This document shows, piece by piece, positions 23,038 to 31,586 of a stretch of DNA of 64,000 bases; positions within the stretch are counted from its first letter, which is position 1, and each line of letters starts with the position of its first letter. Both the position numbers and the translations under genes were made by a program. The stretch comes from Sinomonas mesophila (GTDB lineage Bacteria; Actinomycetota; Actinomycetes; Actinomycetales; Micrococcaceae), in assembly GCF_001999765.1 (NCBI RefSeq), contig NZ_KV908328.1, positions 84,780-148,779 on the forward strand, read 5' to 3'. The notes below the pieces were generated by a model. It worked only from the letters and a program-made list of their open reading frames with translations. It was not told where the DNA came from and searched no databases.

Positions 23038-24543
23038 TCACCGGCTCTGGTGGTGCATGACGTGCTTCGTCCTTGAGTAGTCGTCCAGGGCGTAGACAGA
23101 CAGGTCGCGGCCGTAGCCGGAGCCCTTGAACCCGCCCCAGGGGACCTCGTTGGCGAGGACGAGGTGCGAGTTGACCCAGACGGTGCCGAAGTCGAGCTTC
23201 GAGGCGACGCTGTGGCTGCGCCGGGCGTCGTTGGTCCAGACCGAGGCGGCGAGGCCGAAGGGCACGTCGTTGGCGCGGGCGATCGCCTCGGCCTCGTCGG
23301 AGAACGTCTCGACGGTCACGACGGGGCCGAAGATCTCCTCACGCGAGCACTCGGCGCCGTCGGGCACGTCGACGAGGACAGTCGGGGCGACGAAATAGCC
23401 GGGGCCCTCGATCGCCCCGCCACCGAGGGCGGCGCGGATGCCCTGAGCCTGCGCCCGCTCGAGGTAGCCGAGGACGCGCTCGAAGTGCTCCTTGGACGTC
23501 AGCGGGCCGATCTCGACGTCGGAGCCGGCACCCGGCTCGCCCACCACGAGCGTGCCCACTTCCTTCACGAGCAGGTCGGTGAACGCCGAGGCGACGGACT
23601 CGTGCACGAGGACGCGGCAGCCGGCGCCGCACTCCTGGCCGGAGTTCCAGTAGCCGGCGGCGCGCAGCGACTCGGCGGCCGCGGCGAGTTCCGCGTCGGC
23701 GAAGACGACGACGGGCGCCTTGCCGCCGAGCTCGAGGTGGACGCGCTTGAGGGACTCAGCGGCGCCGCGGGCCACGGCCCGGCCGCTCCGGACCGAGCCA
23801 GTGAGCGCGATCATGTCCACGTTCGGATGCTCCGAGAGGCGGGAGCCGACGACGGACCCAGCGCCCGCGACCACGTTGAACACCCCCGCCGGCAGGATGT
23901 CGGCGACCAGCTCGGCGAACTTGAGCGTCGTGAGCGGGGTCTGCTCCGAGGGCTTGAGGACCAGGGTGTTGCCGGCCGCCAGGATCGGCGCGATCTTCCA
24001 CGCGGCCATGAGCAGCGGGTAGTTCCACGGCGTCACGACGCCGACGACGCCGAGCGGCTCGCGCAGGATGAGGGACAGGTGGTCTTGGGCGTACTCGCCG
24101 GCGGCCATGGACGTGGTCGCCCGGAGCGCGCCGGCCATGAAGCGGAACGTGTCGATGGTTCCCGCAACGTCGTCCTCGGAGACCATGGACGGCTTGCCGC
24201 AGTTGGCGGACTCGAGGCGTGCCAGGAGCTCGGCGTTCTCGGCGAGACGGTCGGCGATGCGGTGCAGGATCTCGGAGCGTTCCTTGGGAACGAGCCGGCC
24301 CCACGCGTCCTTGGCCGCGAGCGCCGCCGCCACCGCGGCGTCGACCTCCTCGACGGTGCCATCTGCCACGGAGGCGATGGTCTCACCCGTGCAGGGGTCG
24401 ATGACCTGCCGGGCCGGACCGGAGCCGGGCTGGAAGGCCCCGTTGATGAAGTGGCCTGCGGGCGCGAGGTCACCGGATGCGAGGAGCGGCTCGCTCCCCG
24501 GGGCGCGCCGGATGGACGTAGTGCTGGGAACTGAAACGGACAT
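23038..24543 (-). CDS. NAD(P)-dependent aldehyde dehydrogenase (betaine/aminobutyraldehyde type)
   Basis: A 501-residue ALDH of normal length, oxidising an aldehyde to the acid. Signatures: TPWNYPLLMAAWKIAPILAAGN, the catalytic Glu in LELGGKAP and the catalytic Cys in SGQECGAGCRV, then EEIFGPVV. It falls among betaine-aldehyde/4-aminobutyraldehyde dehydrogenases by these motifs; the exact substrate is unknown. The start at MSVSVPS has GGAGGT 7 nt upstream. It follows the DapA-like gene by 40 bp in the same operon, opposite a monooxygenase and a betaine-type importer, suggesting that it acts late in breakdown of an imported amine or quaternary ammonium compound. Confidence 0.92.
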   Translation of the reverse strand: MSVSVPSTTSIRRAPGSEPLLASGDLAPAGHFINGAFQPGSGPARQVIDPCTGETIASVADGTVEEVDAAVAAALAAKDAWGRLVPKERSEILHRIADRLAENAELLARLESANCGKPSMVSEDDVAGTIDTFRFMAGALRATTSMAAGEYAQDHLSLILREPLGVVGVVTPWNYPLLMAAWKIAPILAAGNTLVLKPSEQTPLTTLKFAELVADILPAGVFNVVAGAGSVVGSRLSEHPNVDMIALTGSVRSGRAVARGAAESLKRVHLELGGKAPVVVFADAELAAAAESLRAAGYWNSGQECGAGCRVLVHESVASAFTDLLVKEVGTLVVGEPGAGSDVEIGPLTSKEHFERVLGYLERAQAQGIRAALGGGAIEGPGYFVAPTVLVDVPDGAECSREEIFGPVVTVETFSDEAEAIARANDVPFGLAASVWTNDARRSHSVASKLDFGTVWVNSHLVLANEVPWGGFKGSGYGRDLSVYALDDYSRTKHVMHHQSR

Positions 24544-24583
24544 GGGCTGTACCTCCGTCATGGATGGGTGGATGGGGAAGGCG

Positions 24584-25498
24584 TCAGCGGACGACGCCGA
24601 CGGTCGGCACGGGTGCTTCCTGCACCCGCGCAAGGAGCCCCGCAATCCTTGCCGCGGACTCGGCGTCGAGCGGCGTCATCGGTTCGCGGGGCTCCCCGAT
24701 CGGGAACCCGTCCGCCGCGAGGGCCGCCTTGACGGCCGGGACGAAGGGGCCGCTGATGATCGCGTCGAGCAGCGGGTAGATGCGGTTCCACTCCTGGCGC
24801 GCGATGTCGATCCTGCCCGCCGCGACGGCGTCGTAGACCGCGACGATCCGGGCGGGGATGATGTTGGCCGTTCCGGCCATGACACCGGCCGCGCCCTCGA
24901 CGAGCGAGGACAGGATGAGGGTGTCCCAACCGACGAAGGTCGAGACGACGTCGCCGAAGTGGTGGATGAGCTGCGCGGACTGCGCCGCGTCCGGACTCGT
25001 GTTCTTGACGTACTGGATGTTCTCGACCTCGCGCGCGAGCCTCCCGACGATCTCGGGCTCCAGATTCACGCCCGTGACCGAGGGGATGTTGTAGAGCATG
25101 ACCGGGATGTCCACGGACCCGGCGACGGCGCGGAAGTACCTGAGCGTCTCGTCCAGGGACAGCGGCTCGTAGTACGGGGCAAGGGTCATGAGGACGTCGG
25201 CGCCCGCGGCCGCGGCGTGCCGCGAGAGCGCGATGGCCTCAGCGGTGCTCGTGGCCCCGGTCTGGGCGATCACCGGCACGCGCCCTGCCGTCTGGTCGAC
25301 GACCGTCTCGACGATCTGGCGGCGCTCGTCGCCGCTCAACGCCGAGACTTCGCCCGTCGAGCCACAGGCGACAACCCCATGGACTCCGCCGTCGATCGAG
25401 CGCTCCACCACGTCGCGGAGGCGCTGGTAGTCGACGCTGCCGTCCTCAGCGAAGGGAACGGTCAGGGCCGTGAGGATGCCCCTGAGTTGCTCTGACAT
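24584..25498 (-). CDS. DapA-like class I aldolase/dehydratase, not a true DapA
   Basis: A 304-residue TIM-barrel protein of the DHDPS/N-acetylneuraminate lyase family. The Schiff-base Lys is in YVKNTSPDA and the Tyr in YNIPSVTG; the pyruvate carboxylate loop is GSTGE. Lysine-biosynthetic DapA has an Arg in the YNVPGRTG motif that is absent here, and the locus is catabolic, so it is likelier a pyruvate-releasing aldolase or dehydratase acting on an unknown acid. Start at MSEQLRG has AAGGAG upstream. It is the first gene of the operon with the aldehyde dehydrogenase and carries an operator-like palindrome in its leader. Confidence 0.9.
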   Translation of the reverse strand: MSEQLRGILTALTVPFAEDGSVDYQRLRDVVERSIDGGVHGVVACGSTGEVSALSGDERRQIVETVVDQTAGRVPVIAQTGATSTAEAIALSRHAAAAGADVLMTLAPYYEPLSLDETLRYFRAVAGSVDIPVMLYNIPSVTGVNLEPEIVGRLAREVENIQYVKNTSPDAAQSAQLIHHFGDVVSTFVGWDTLILSSLVEGAAGVMAGTANIIPARIVAVYDAVAAGRIDIARQEWNRIYPLLDAIISGPFVPAVKAALAADGFPIGEPREPMTPLDAESAARIAGLLARVQEAPVPTVGVVR

Positions 25499-25531
25499 TC
25501 CTGGTTTCTCCTTGTTCTGGACCGTGGTCGC

Positions 25532-25585
25532 GTTCATAGAATGAGCGGTCCGTTCAAGGTACGGTCGCTGGGTCGAGAACGTCAA
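25532..25585 (-). promoter_or_regulatory. Promoter and operator of the DapA-like/aldehyde dehydrogenase operon
   Basis: On the minus strand, TTGACG (25580-25585) and TACCTT (25556-25561) are 18 bp apart, a good sigma-70 promoter. Just downstream lies GCTCATTCTATGAAC (25532-25546), a near-palindrome that matches the operator of the divergent operon at 12 of 15 positions. A repressor bound here would block elongation or initiation. Confidence 0.6.
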
Positions 25586-25632
25586 GTGAGCGCCGTCACA
25601 TGACTCCCCAGAGGCGCTTCGCGGAATGGCTG

Positions 25633-25699
25633 TTGACGCTGTGACTGCGCTCACCTAGCTTGTTGTTCATCGAGTAATCACTTAGTTCATTCAGTGAAC
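25633..25699 (+). promoter_or_regulatory. Promoter and operator of the monooxygenase-ABC operon
   Basis: TTGACG (25633-25638) and TAGCTT (25656-25661) are spaced by 17 bp. Downstream lies the perfect inverted repeat GTTCATTCAGTGAAC (25685-25699), with additional half-sites GTTCA at 25664 and TGAAC at 25703. The position after the -10 box mirrors that in the divergent operon. The IclR-type regulator encoded at the end of this operon is the obvious candidate ligand-responsive protein, by inference. Confidence 0.6.
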
Positions 25700-25724
25700 A
25701 GGTGAACGAACGAAAGACTCCCCC

Positions 25725-27108
25725 ATGAACCAGATGAGGCTCTTCGCCTTCGACTTCAATGGCCCTGCACACCTCTCGGCGGGCCTGTGGAGGCACCCGG
25801 CAGACCGTGGACGCGACTACAGGTCCCTGAAGTACTGGGTGGAGTACGCCAAGATGCTCGAGGACGCGTGCTTCGACGGCATCTTCTTCGCCGACAACGT
25901 CGGCTACCACGACGTCTACAAGGGCAGCGTCGATGCCGCCCTCAAGGACGGCGCGCAGATCCCCGCGAACGACCCGGCCTACCTGATCCCGGCGATGGCC
26001 GCGGCGACCAAGCACCTGGGATTCGGCGTGACGTCGACGACGGCGTACGACCACCCCTACGCGCTCGCCCGCAAGTTCTCCACGCTGGACCACCTCACGA
26101 ACGGCCGCATCGGCTGGAACGTCGTGACCTCGTACTCGGACAGCGCCGCGAAGAACCTGGGCACCGGCGTCCAGAAGGCGCACGACGACCGCTACGAGCT
26201 CGCCGAGGAGTTCATCGAGGTCGCCCTCAAGCTCTGGGAGGCATCGTGGGAGGACGGCTCCGTCCCGGCCGACGCCGCCTCCGGCACCTACACGGACCCG
26301 ACGCGCATCCACCCGATCGGGCATCAGGGCAAGCACTTCACCGTCCCCGGCATCGCCCTGTGCGAGCCGTCCCCGCAGCGCACCCCGGTCATCTTCCAGG
26401 CCGGCGGCTCGAGCAAGGGCGTGGCCCTCGCGGCCGCCACCGCGGAGGCCGTGTTCATGAACGCGACGTCCAAGGCCGGGCTCAAGAAGCAGGTAGACAC
26501 CCTCCGCGCGAAGGCCGTCGAGGCCGGCCGCGACCCGTCGCACATCGCCGTGCTGCAGATGATCACGGTCATCACGGCGCCGACCGACGCCGAGGCCCAG
26601 GCGAAGTACGAGGAGTACAAGAGCTACGTCTCCTACGAGGGCGCCATGGCCCGCTACAGCGGCTGGGCCGGGCTCGACATGTCCGCCTTCGACCCGGACG
26701 TGCCCTTCAAGAACGTCAAGACCAACGCCGGCCAGACCATGGTCGACCTGTTCTCGAAGATGGACCCCACCAAGGAGTGGACGCCACGGGACATCGCCGA
26801 CTACATCGGCATCGGACGGCACGTCCCCCGTCATCGTGGGCAGCCCCCAGACAGTCGCCGACGAGCTCACCTCCTGGGTCAACGAGACCGGCATCAGCGG
26901 CTTCAACATCGCGCACGCGGTCAAGTACCAGGACATCAAGGACTTCGTCGACGTCGTCGTCCCCGAGCTGCAGCAGCGAGGGCTGATGCGCACGGGCTAC
27001 GACGGCTCGACCCTGCGCGAGAACCTCTTCGGCGCCGGCCAGGCCCGGCTGGCCGCTGACCATCCCGGCGCCGCCTACCGCGACGCCCTCTCAGTCAAGG
27101 CCCCGTGA
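25725..27108 (+). pseudogene. FMNH2-dependent monooxygenase (NtaA/SnaA/DszA family), frameshifted
   Basis: A luciferase-like flavin monooxygenase of about 460 residues split by one frame change. The first frame (25725 onward) carries the family N-terminus (LFAFDFNGPAHLSAGLWRHP), NGRIGWNVVTSY and VIFQAGGSSKG. At about 26811-26820 it leaves the family after YIGIG, while the +1 frame resumes exactly with GTSPVIVGSPQTVADELTSW and ends QQRGLMRTGYDGSTLRENLFG. One extra base near 26816-26817 explains this. It could be a true mutation or a sequencing error. The first frame runs to 27059 with a nonsense tail. Intact relatives oxidise small organic substrates using FMNH2 from a partner reductase. Confidence 0.85.
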
Positions 27109-27109
27109 G

Positions 27110-27268
27110 GACAGCGCCTACATGATCGTCGGCTCCGTCACCGCGATGGAGCCCGGCACCGGGGAGGCCCTCGTGTTCCGCGGAGGCACGTTCGGCGAGT
27201 TCACGCTCTGGCCCACGCCCACCCCCGCACCCGCACCCACACCCACCCAGAAAGCAGAAGACCGATGA
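27110..27268 (+). pseudogene. C-terminal remnant of a flavin reductase
   Basis: Right after the monooxygenase stop, a 52-codon open stretch reads DSAYMIVGSVTAMEPG, then ALVFRGGTFGEF, which resembles the last strands of DIM6/NtaB-type flavin reductases (D-x-x-x-VG-x-V ... LVF-x-GG). About 120 N-terminal residues carrying the flavin site are missing, and a Pro/Thr-rich tail of repeated CCCACC/CCCGCA units follows. Two-component monooxygenases need such a reductase next door, so this is best read as the remains of the partner gene after a deletion. The match is by eye. Confidence 0.55.
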
Positions 27269-27693
27269 CCATGCTGCAGACCATCACCGAGGCCTGGAGC
27301 CGCGCCTGGGGCGACGGCGACACGAGCGCCTTCGAGCGCATCACCGCCGAGGGCTACGTCCGCCACTCGAAGGGCGGCGCGGACGTGTCCCTCCCCGACG
27401 TCCTCCGCCAGGTCGAGGATTCCCACGCCGCGTTCACGGACTTCACGGTCGAGGTCCTGCACGCCGTCGAAGGCGACGACCTCATCGCCATCCACTGGCA
27501 GAGCGTCGGCACGCACACCGGGACGTTCATGGGCGTCCCGCCCACGAACCGCACGGTGACCGTCAACGGCGCGTCGTTCCTGCGCCACCGAGACGGGCTC
27601 ATCACCGAGGAATGGACCGTCTGGGACCCCCGGGAGCTCCTCTCCTCCATGAACATCTGGCATCTCGGCGAGCAGATCAGGAGGAACGCGTGA
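27265..27693 (+). CDS. SnoaL-like (NTF2-fold) protein
   Basis: A 142-residue protein with the cone-shaped NTF2/SnoaL fold pattern: an opening helix (TITEAWSRAWGDGDTSAFERI), a HSKGGADVSLPD loop and strands DDLIAIHWQSVGTHTGTFMG and HRDGLITEEWTVWD. Relatives include ester cyclases and small dehydratases or isomerases. It lies between the monooxygenase and the importer genes and overlaps the next start by 4 nt, so it is part of the same catabolic operon. The ribosome site is weak; ATG 27271 is another possible start. Confidence 0.85.
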   Translation: MTMLQTITEAWSRAWGDGDTSAFERITAEGYVRHSKGGADVSLPDVLRQVEDSHAAFTDFTVEVLHAVEGDDLIAIHWQSVGTHTGTFMGVPPTNRTVTVNGASFLRHRDGLITEEWTVWDPRELLSSMNIWHLGEQIRRNA

Positions 27694-28796
27694 GCGCCGC
27701 ACCCGTCAAGGCACCGGCAGGCGATCGCGGGGACGCCATGAACACAGAAGGCCCCTTCATCCGGGTGGACCACCTCACCAAGGTCTACAGCCTGGGCAAG
27801 TCCGCCAGGCTTGGGCTGCCGGGCAGAAGGTCCCAGGCGAAGGGGTTCACCGCCGTCGACGATGTCTCCTTCGACGTGAAGCGCGGGCAGATCTTCGTCA
27901 TCATGGGCCTGTCCGGCTCGGGGAAGTCGACCATCATCCGCATGCTGAACCGGCTCATCGACGCCAGCGACGGGTCCATCACCGTCGACGGCAGGGACGT
28001 CCGCTCACTTCCGCCCGCCCAGCTGCGCGCGTACAGGAACCAGACCATCAACATGGTCTTCCAGCACTTCGGGCTCTTCCCGCACAAGTCCCTCATCGAC
28101 AACGTCGCCTTCGGCCTCAAGGTCCGCGGCGTGGACAGGGCCACCCGGGAGGCCAAGGCCGCCGAGGCCCTGACCCTCGTGGGGCTCGGCGACCGCATCC
28201 ACGCGATGCCCGACCAGCTCAGCGGAGGCATGAAGCAGCGCGTCGGCCTCGCCCGCGCCCTGGCCACGGACGCCGAGATCCTGCTCATGGACGAGCCCTT
28301 CAGCGCCCTCGACCCACTCATCCGCAAGGACATGCAGGAACTCCTGGTCAAGCTGCAGCGCAACTTCAAGAAGACGATCGTCTTCGTCACCCACGATCTC
28401 AACGAGGCCATGTACCTCGGCGACCGGATCATGGTCATGAAGCAGGGCAGGAACGTCCAGACGGGCACCGCGCTGGACCTGCTCGAGGCGCCCGCCGACC
28501 CCTACATCGAGGAATTCGTCGCCGAGGTCGACCGCAGCAAAGTCCTCACGGCCGGGATGATCTCCAAGGATCCGGATCCGGGCATGGCCGCCGCCGCGCC
28601 GGGCGTGCCCGCACGTTCAGGACACGACGCCGTGCGCGTGTCCGAGGCCACGGTGCTGACCGAGCTGCTCCCGCTCCTGGCGGCGGGGACAGAGCGGGTC
28701 GAGGTCGTCGACGAGCACGGAACACCGGTCGGCCACGTGACCGCGGAGACGGTCCTTGCAGCCCTCGCCCCCAAGGAGTACAGCCATGCGCTTTAA
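27690..28796 (+). CDS. proV: Glycine betaine/proline-type ABC transporter ATP-binding protein
   Basis: A 368-residue ATPase of the ProV/OpuAA class. Walker A is GLSGSGKST, the signature LSGGMKQRVGLARAL, Walker [14 protein letters not shown]; the Q-loop reads MVFQHFGLFPH. The C-terminal part after about residue 270 has one degenerate CBS-like half rather than the full tandem CBS of E. coli ProV. GTG 27690 is chosen because AGGAGG sits 5 nt before it and it overlaps the upstream stop. It powers import with the following permease and binding protein. Confidence 0.93.
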   Translation: MSAAPVKAPAGDRGDAMNTEGPFIRVDHLTKVYSLGKSARLGLPGRRSQAKGFTAVDDVSFDVKRGQIFVIMGLSGSGKSTIIRMLNRLIDASDGSITVDGRDVRSLPPAQLRAYRNQTINMVFQHFGLFPHKSLIDNVAFGLKVRGVDRATREAKAAEALTLVGLGDRIHAMPDQLSGGMKQRVGLARALATDAEILLMDEPFSALDPLIRKDMQELLVKLQRNFKKTIVFVTHDLNEAMYLGDRIMVMKQGRNVQTGTALDLLEAPADPYIEEFVAEVDRSKVLTAGMISKDPDPGMAAAAPGVPARSGHDAVRVSEATVLTELLPLLAAGTERVEVVDEHGTPVGHVTAETVLAALAPKEYSHAL

Positions 28797-29685
28797 CATC
28801 GGAGACTGGTTCGCCTCGGTCATCGACTGGATGCTGGCCAATGTCGGGTGGTTCTTCGACGGCGTCGCCTGGCTCGTGAGCCAGATCGTTGGCGCCGTGG
28901 AGATCGTGCTGATCGGCCTGCATCCCTTCCTGATCATCGCCCTGCTCGCCGGCGCCGCCCTCGCCCTGACACGGAGCCTGGGCCTGACGCTCTTCTCGGC
29001 GGCGGCGTTTGCGGTCATCGTCGCCATGGGACTGTGGGTCGAGAGCATGTCCACCCTCGCCGTCGTGCTCGTGTCCGTGATGTTCTCCCTGGCCATCGGC
29101 ATCCCCCTGGGGATCTGGGCCGCGCTGAACAACACCGTGAGCGCGGTCGTGCGTCCCGTCCTCGATCTCATGCAGGCCATGCCCGTGTTCGTGTACCTCA
29201 TCCCGGCGGTCTTCTTCTTCGGCGTCGGCATGGTTCCCGGCATCGCGGCCACCATCGTGTTCGCCGTCCCCCCGGCCGTGCGCCTGACCGAGCTCGGCAT
29301 CCGCAAGCTCGACCTCGAGCTGCTCGAGGCGGCCATGGCCTTCGGAGCCAAGAAGGGCCTCATCCTCAAGGACGTCCAGCTGCCGCTGGCCTTCTCCTCG
29401 ATCATGGCCGGGGTCAACCAGGTCATCATGCTGGCCCTGTCCATGGTCGTGGTCGCAGGGCTCGTCGGAGCCGGAGGCCTCGGCGGCGTCGTCGTCCAGG
29501 GTGTGGCCCAGCTGGACACCGCCCGCGGCTTCGAAGGCGGCCTCGCCGTCGTCATCCTCGCCGTGTACCTCGACCGCGTCACGAGCGGCGCCCGCTCCCT
29601 CGGCGACGTCCTGCGCAGCCGGCGCGCCAAGAAGGAACAGCGCGCCGCGGCCGCAACCGCCCCGGTCGCCGCGGCCGCGGGCTAG
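28786..29685 (+). CDS. proW: Glycine betaine/proline-type ABC transporter permease
   Basis: A 299-residue inner-membrane permease with about seven helices. The EAA loop coupling to the ATPase is seen as ELLEAAMAFGAKKGLILKDV; LIPAVFFFGVGMVPGIAATI and ALSMVVVAGLVGAGGLG are typical of ProW/OpuAB. The ATG has AAGGAG upstream and overlaps proV by 11 nt. It forms the channel of the importer; the hydrophilic N-terminal domain of E. coli ProW is absent, as usual in Gram-positives. Confidence 0.93.
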   Translation: MRFNIGDWFASVIDWMLANVGWFFDGVAWLVSQIVGAVEIVLIGLHPFLIIALLAGAALALTRSLGLTLFSAAAFAVIVAMGLWVESMSTLAVVLVSVMFSLAIGIPLGIWAALNNTVSAVVRPVLDLMQAMPVFVYLIPAVFFFGVGMVPGIAATIVFAVPPAVRLTELGIRKLDLELLEAAMAFGAKKGLILKDVQLPLAFSSIMAGVNQVIMLALSMVVVAGLVGAGGLGGVVVQGVAQLDTARGFEGGLAVVILAVYLDRVTSGARSLGDVLRSRRAKKEQRAAAATAPVAAAAG

Positions 29686-29748
29686 ACCCACCTTCCCCTA
29701 CTCACCCCCATTTCACCCACTATCCCGTTCCACCCTCTGGAGACTGAC

Positions 29749-30636
29749 ATGATCACAAAGATCAGCGCCGCCCTGGCCTGCGCGGCCCTCACCGCGGCCA
29801 TGAGCGCCTGCTCGGGCGTTGCCGCTGGCCCCCAGGCCAACGAGAAGACCATCACCGTTGCCGAAGTTCCCGGGTTCGATGACACCGTAGCCATCACCGG
29901 GCTGTGGACCGCGCTGCTCGACGAGCACGGCTACAAGCTCGAGACCAAGACCGTCGACCTGGCGGCGGGCTTCTCCGGCATCGCCCGCGGCGACCTCGAC
30001 GGCTACCTCAATGCCTGGCTGCCCACCACGCACGCCTCGTACGTCGACAAGTACCGGGACCAGCTCGTCATCCCCGAGAAGCCCTTCTTCGACAACGACC
30101 GCCTCGTGCTCGCAGCCCCCGAATCCGTGCCCGAGAACACCATCAGCGAGGTCGTCGCGAACGCGGACAAGTACGGGTCGAAGGTCGTCGGCATCGAAGC
30201 CGGCGCTGGCATGATGAAGATCCTCCCGGACGTCCTCAAGACCTACGGCGCCCAGGACAAGCTCTCGATCGTCGAGGGCAGCACGCCCGCGGCCCTCGCC
30301 GCCCTGAAGGACGCGGCCGCCAAGAACGAGCCGGTCGTGGCAACCCTGTGGACCCCGCACTGGGCCTTCGCCTCGATGCCCATCAAAGCGCTTGAGGACG
30401 ACCTGGGTGGCTGGCCCAAGCCCGACGGCTCTTACCCCGTGCTCTCTAAGAAGTTCGCGGAGAAGGCGCCCGAGGTCGTCACGTGGATGTCCAACAGCAA
30501 GCTCAGCGAAGAGCAGTTCGCGAGCCTCATGCTGGCCGTCAGCGAGGCCAAGGACCCCGTCGAGGGCGCCAAGAAGTGGCTCGAGACGCCCGAGAACCGC
30601 AAGACGGCGGACAGCTGGTTCGACAGCGCCAGCTGA
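29749..30636 (+). CDS. proX: Quaternary-amine (ProX/OpuAC-type) substrate-binding lipoprotein
   Basis: A 295-residue lipoprotein with lipobox LTAAMSAC and an OpuAC domain. Aromatic residues that commonly cage the quaternary ammonium head are seen in YLNAWLPTTH and ATLWTPHWAF, followed by GGWPKP. This points to a betaine, choline, carnitine or similar ligand, not fixed further. A ribosome site GGAG precedes the ATG. Being in an operon with catabolic enzymes and an IclR regulator, it more likely supplies a growth substrate than an osmoprotectant. Confidence 0.9.
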   Translation: MITKISAALACAALTAAMSACSGVAAGPQANEKTITVAEVPGFDDTVAITGLWTALLDEHGYKLETKTVDLAAGFSGIARGDLDGYLNAWLPTTHASYVDKYRDQLVIPEKPFFDNDRLVLAAPESVPENTISEVVANADKYGSKVVGIEAGAGMMKILPDVLKTYGAQDKLSIVEGSTPAALAALKDAAAKNEPVVATLWTPHWAFASMPIKALEDDLGGWPKPDGSYPVLSKKFAEKAPEVVTWMSNSKLSEEQFASLMLAVSEAKDPVEGAKKWLETPENRKTADSWFDSAS

Positions 30637-30708
30637 CCGCAGCGCCGAGCGGAAATCGCCGGGAGGCGGCTAGCCTGAGAGAAAACAACTCGGAAGGCAG
30701 CCTCTCCC

Positions 30709-31512
30709 GTGAGCGACCAGGACCCACGGTCCAAGAGCACCATCAGCGCCAACAGGTCCGTAGCACGCGCCATCAGCGTGCTACGGGCCTTGGCCGTCAG
30801 CCCGCGGGGAAGCTCTGCCACAGAGGTGGCCAAGATGGTCGGTCTGCCTCGTCCGACGGTGTTCCGGCTCCTGCTGACCCTCGAGGAGGAGGGCTTCGTC
30901 GACCGGAGAGACACGCTCTATTCGCTGGGCTGGGACCTGGCCCGCGTCGCACGGTCTGCGGACCCGGCCGCCGGGCTCGTCGCCCGGGTACGGGACACCG
31001 TCCACGCCCTGGCCGAAGGGCTCGGAGAGACGGTGACGCTCAGCCTGCGCCAGGGCCTCTTCGACTACGACCTCGTCCTCCAGGAGTCGCCCCGCACCAT
31101 CGGGGTGACGATGTCCGACATGCGCGGCATGCGCTGGCCCCTCTACGCCTCGGCCACCGGAAAGCTGCTCCTGGCCGAACTCAGCCCCGAACAGGTGACG
31201 AGCGTCATCGGCGGGGAGCTGCCCAAGCTGGCTGCCCGCACCATCACGGACATGGGCCAACTGCACGCAGAGCTCGACCGTGTCCGGCAGCAAGGATGGG
31301 CACACATCGACGACGAGCTCGAGGACGGCATCTTCGCGATCGCCGTCCCGCTCCGGGACAACGTCGGCCAACTCTTCGCAGCGCTGGCCATGGTCGCCCC
31401 GAAGCATCGGATCGACGTCGAGGACACCATCCAACGCCGTCTGGGGACCTTGCTCGACGCCGCCAAGCAGCTGACCCATCAGCTGACGAGCACCATGCCG
31501 GCAAGCGCTTGA
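30709..31512 (+). CDS. IclR-family transcriptional regulator
   Basis: A 267-residue regulator. The N-terminal winged helix is SVARAISVLRALAVSP with recognition part EVAKMVGLPRPTVFRLL; the C-terminal IclR effector domain includes RGMRWPLYASATGKLLLAEL and GWAHIDDELEDGIFAIAVPL. It is the last gene of the monooxygenase-ABC operon, so it probably controls this operon and the divergent aldehyde dehydrogenase operon through the GTTCA-type palindromes found in both leaders. The effector would be the imported compound or an intermediate; that is inference. The start is GTG. Confidence 0.92.
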   Translation: MSDQDPRSKSTISANRSVARAISVLRALAVSPRGSSATEVAKMVGLPRPTVFRLLLTLEEEGFVDRRDTLYSLGWDLARVARSADPAAGLVARVRDTVHALAEGLGETVTLSLRQGLFDYDLVLQESPRTIGVTMSDMRGMRWPLYASATGKLLLAELSPEQVTSVIGGELPKLAARTITDMGQLHAELDRVRQQGWAHIDDELEDGIFAIAVPLRDNVGQLFAALAMVAPKHRIDVEDTIQRRLGTLLDAAKQLTHQLTSTMPASA

Positions 31513-31586
31513 CGCAGCAAACCTCAAAGCTCCGGTCCGAGGGTACCCGCAGGCGGGGCGGGGGCAGGACGGGAGACGCTCGCCTT

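Noticed and set aside
24584-25498. Lysine-biosynthetic DapA
   Set aside because: The Arg in the YNxPxRTG motif is missing and the genomic setting is catabolic.
26811-26820. Programmed ribosomal frameshift in the monooxygenase
   Set aside because: No slippery sequence or clear stimulatory structure, and the family is not known to use one; an extra base is simpler.
27207-27252. CCCACC/CCCGCA tract as a regulatory microsatellite
   Set aside because: It is the low-complexity tail of the reductase remnant; nothing indicates phase variation of a gene.
27690-30636. Osmoprotection system only
   Set aside because: The importer shares an operon with catabolic genes and an IclR regulator, and the ATPase lacks the full tandem CBS domains of osmosensing ProV/OpuAA.
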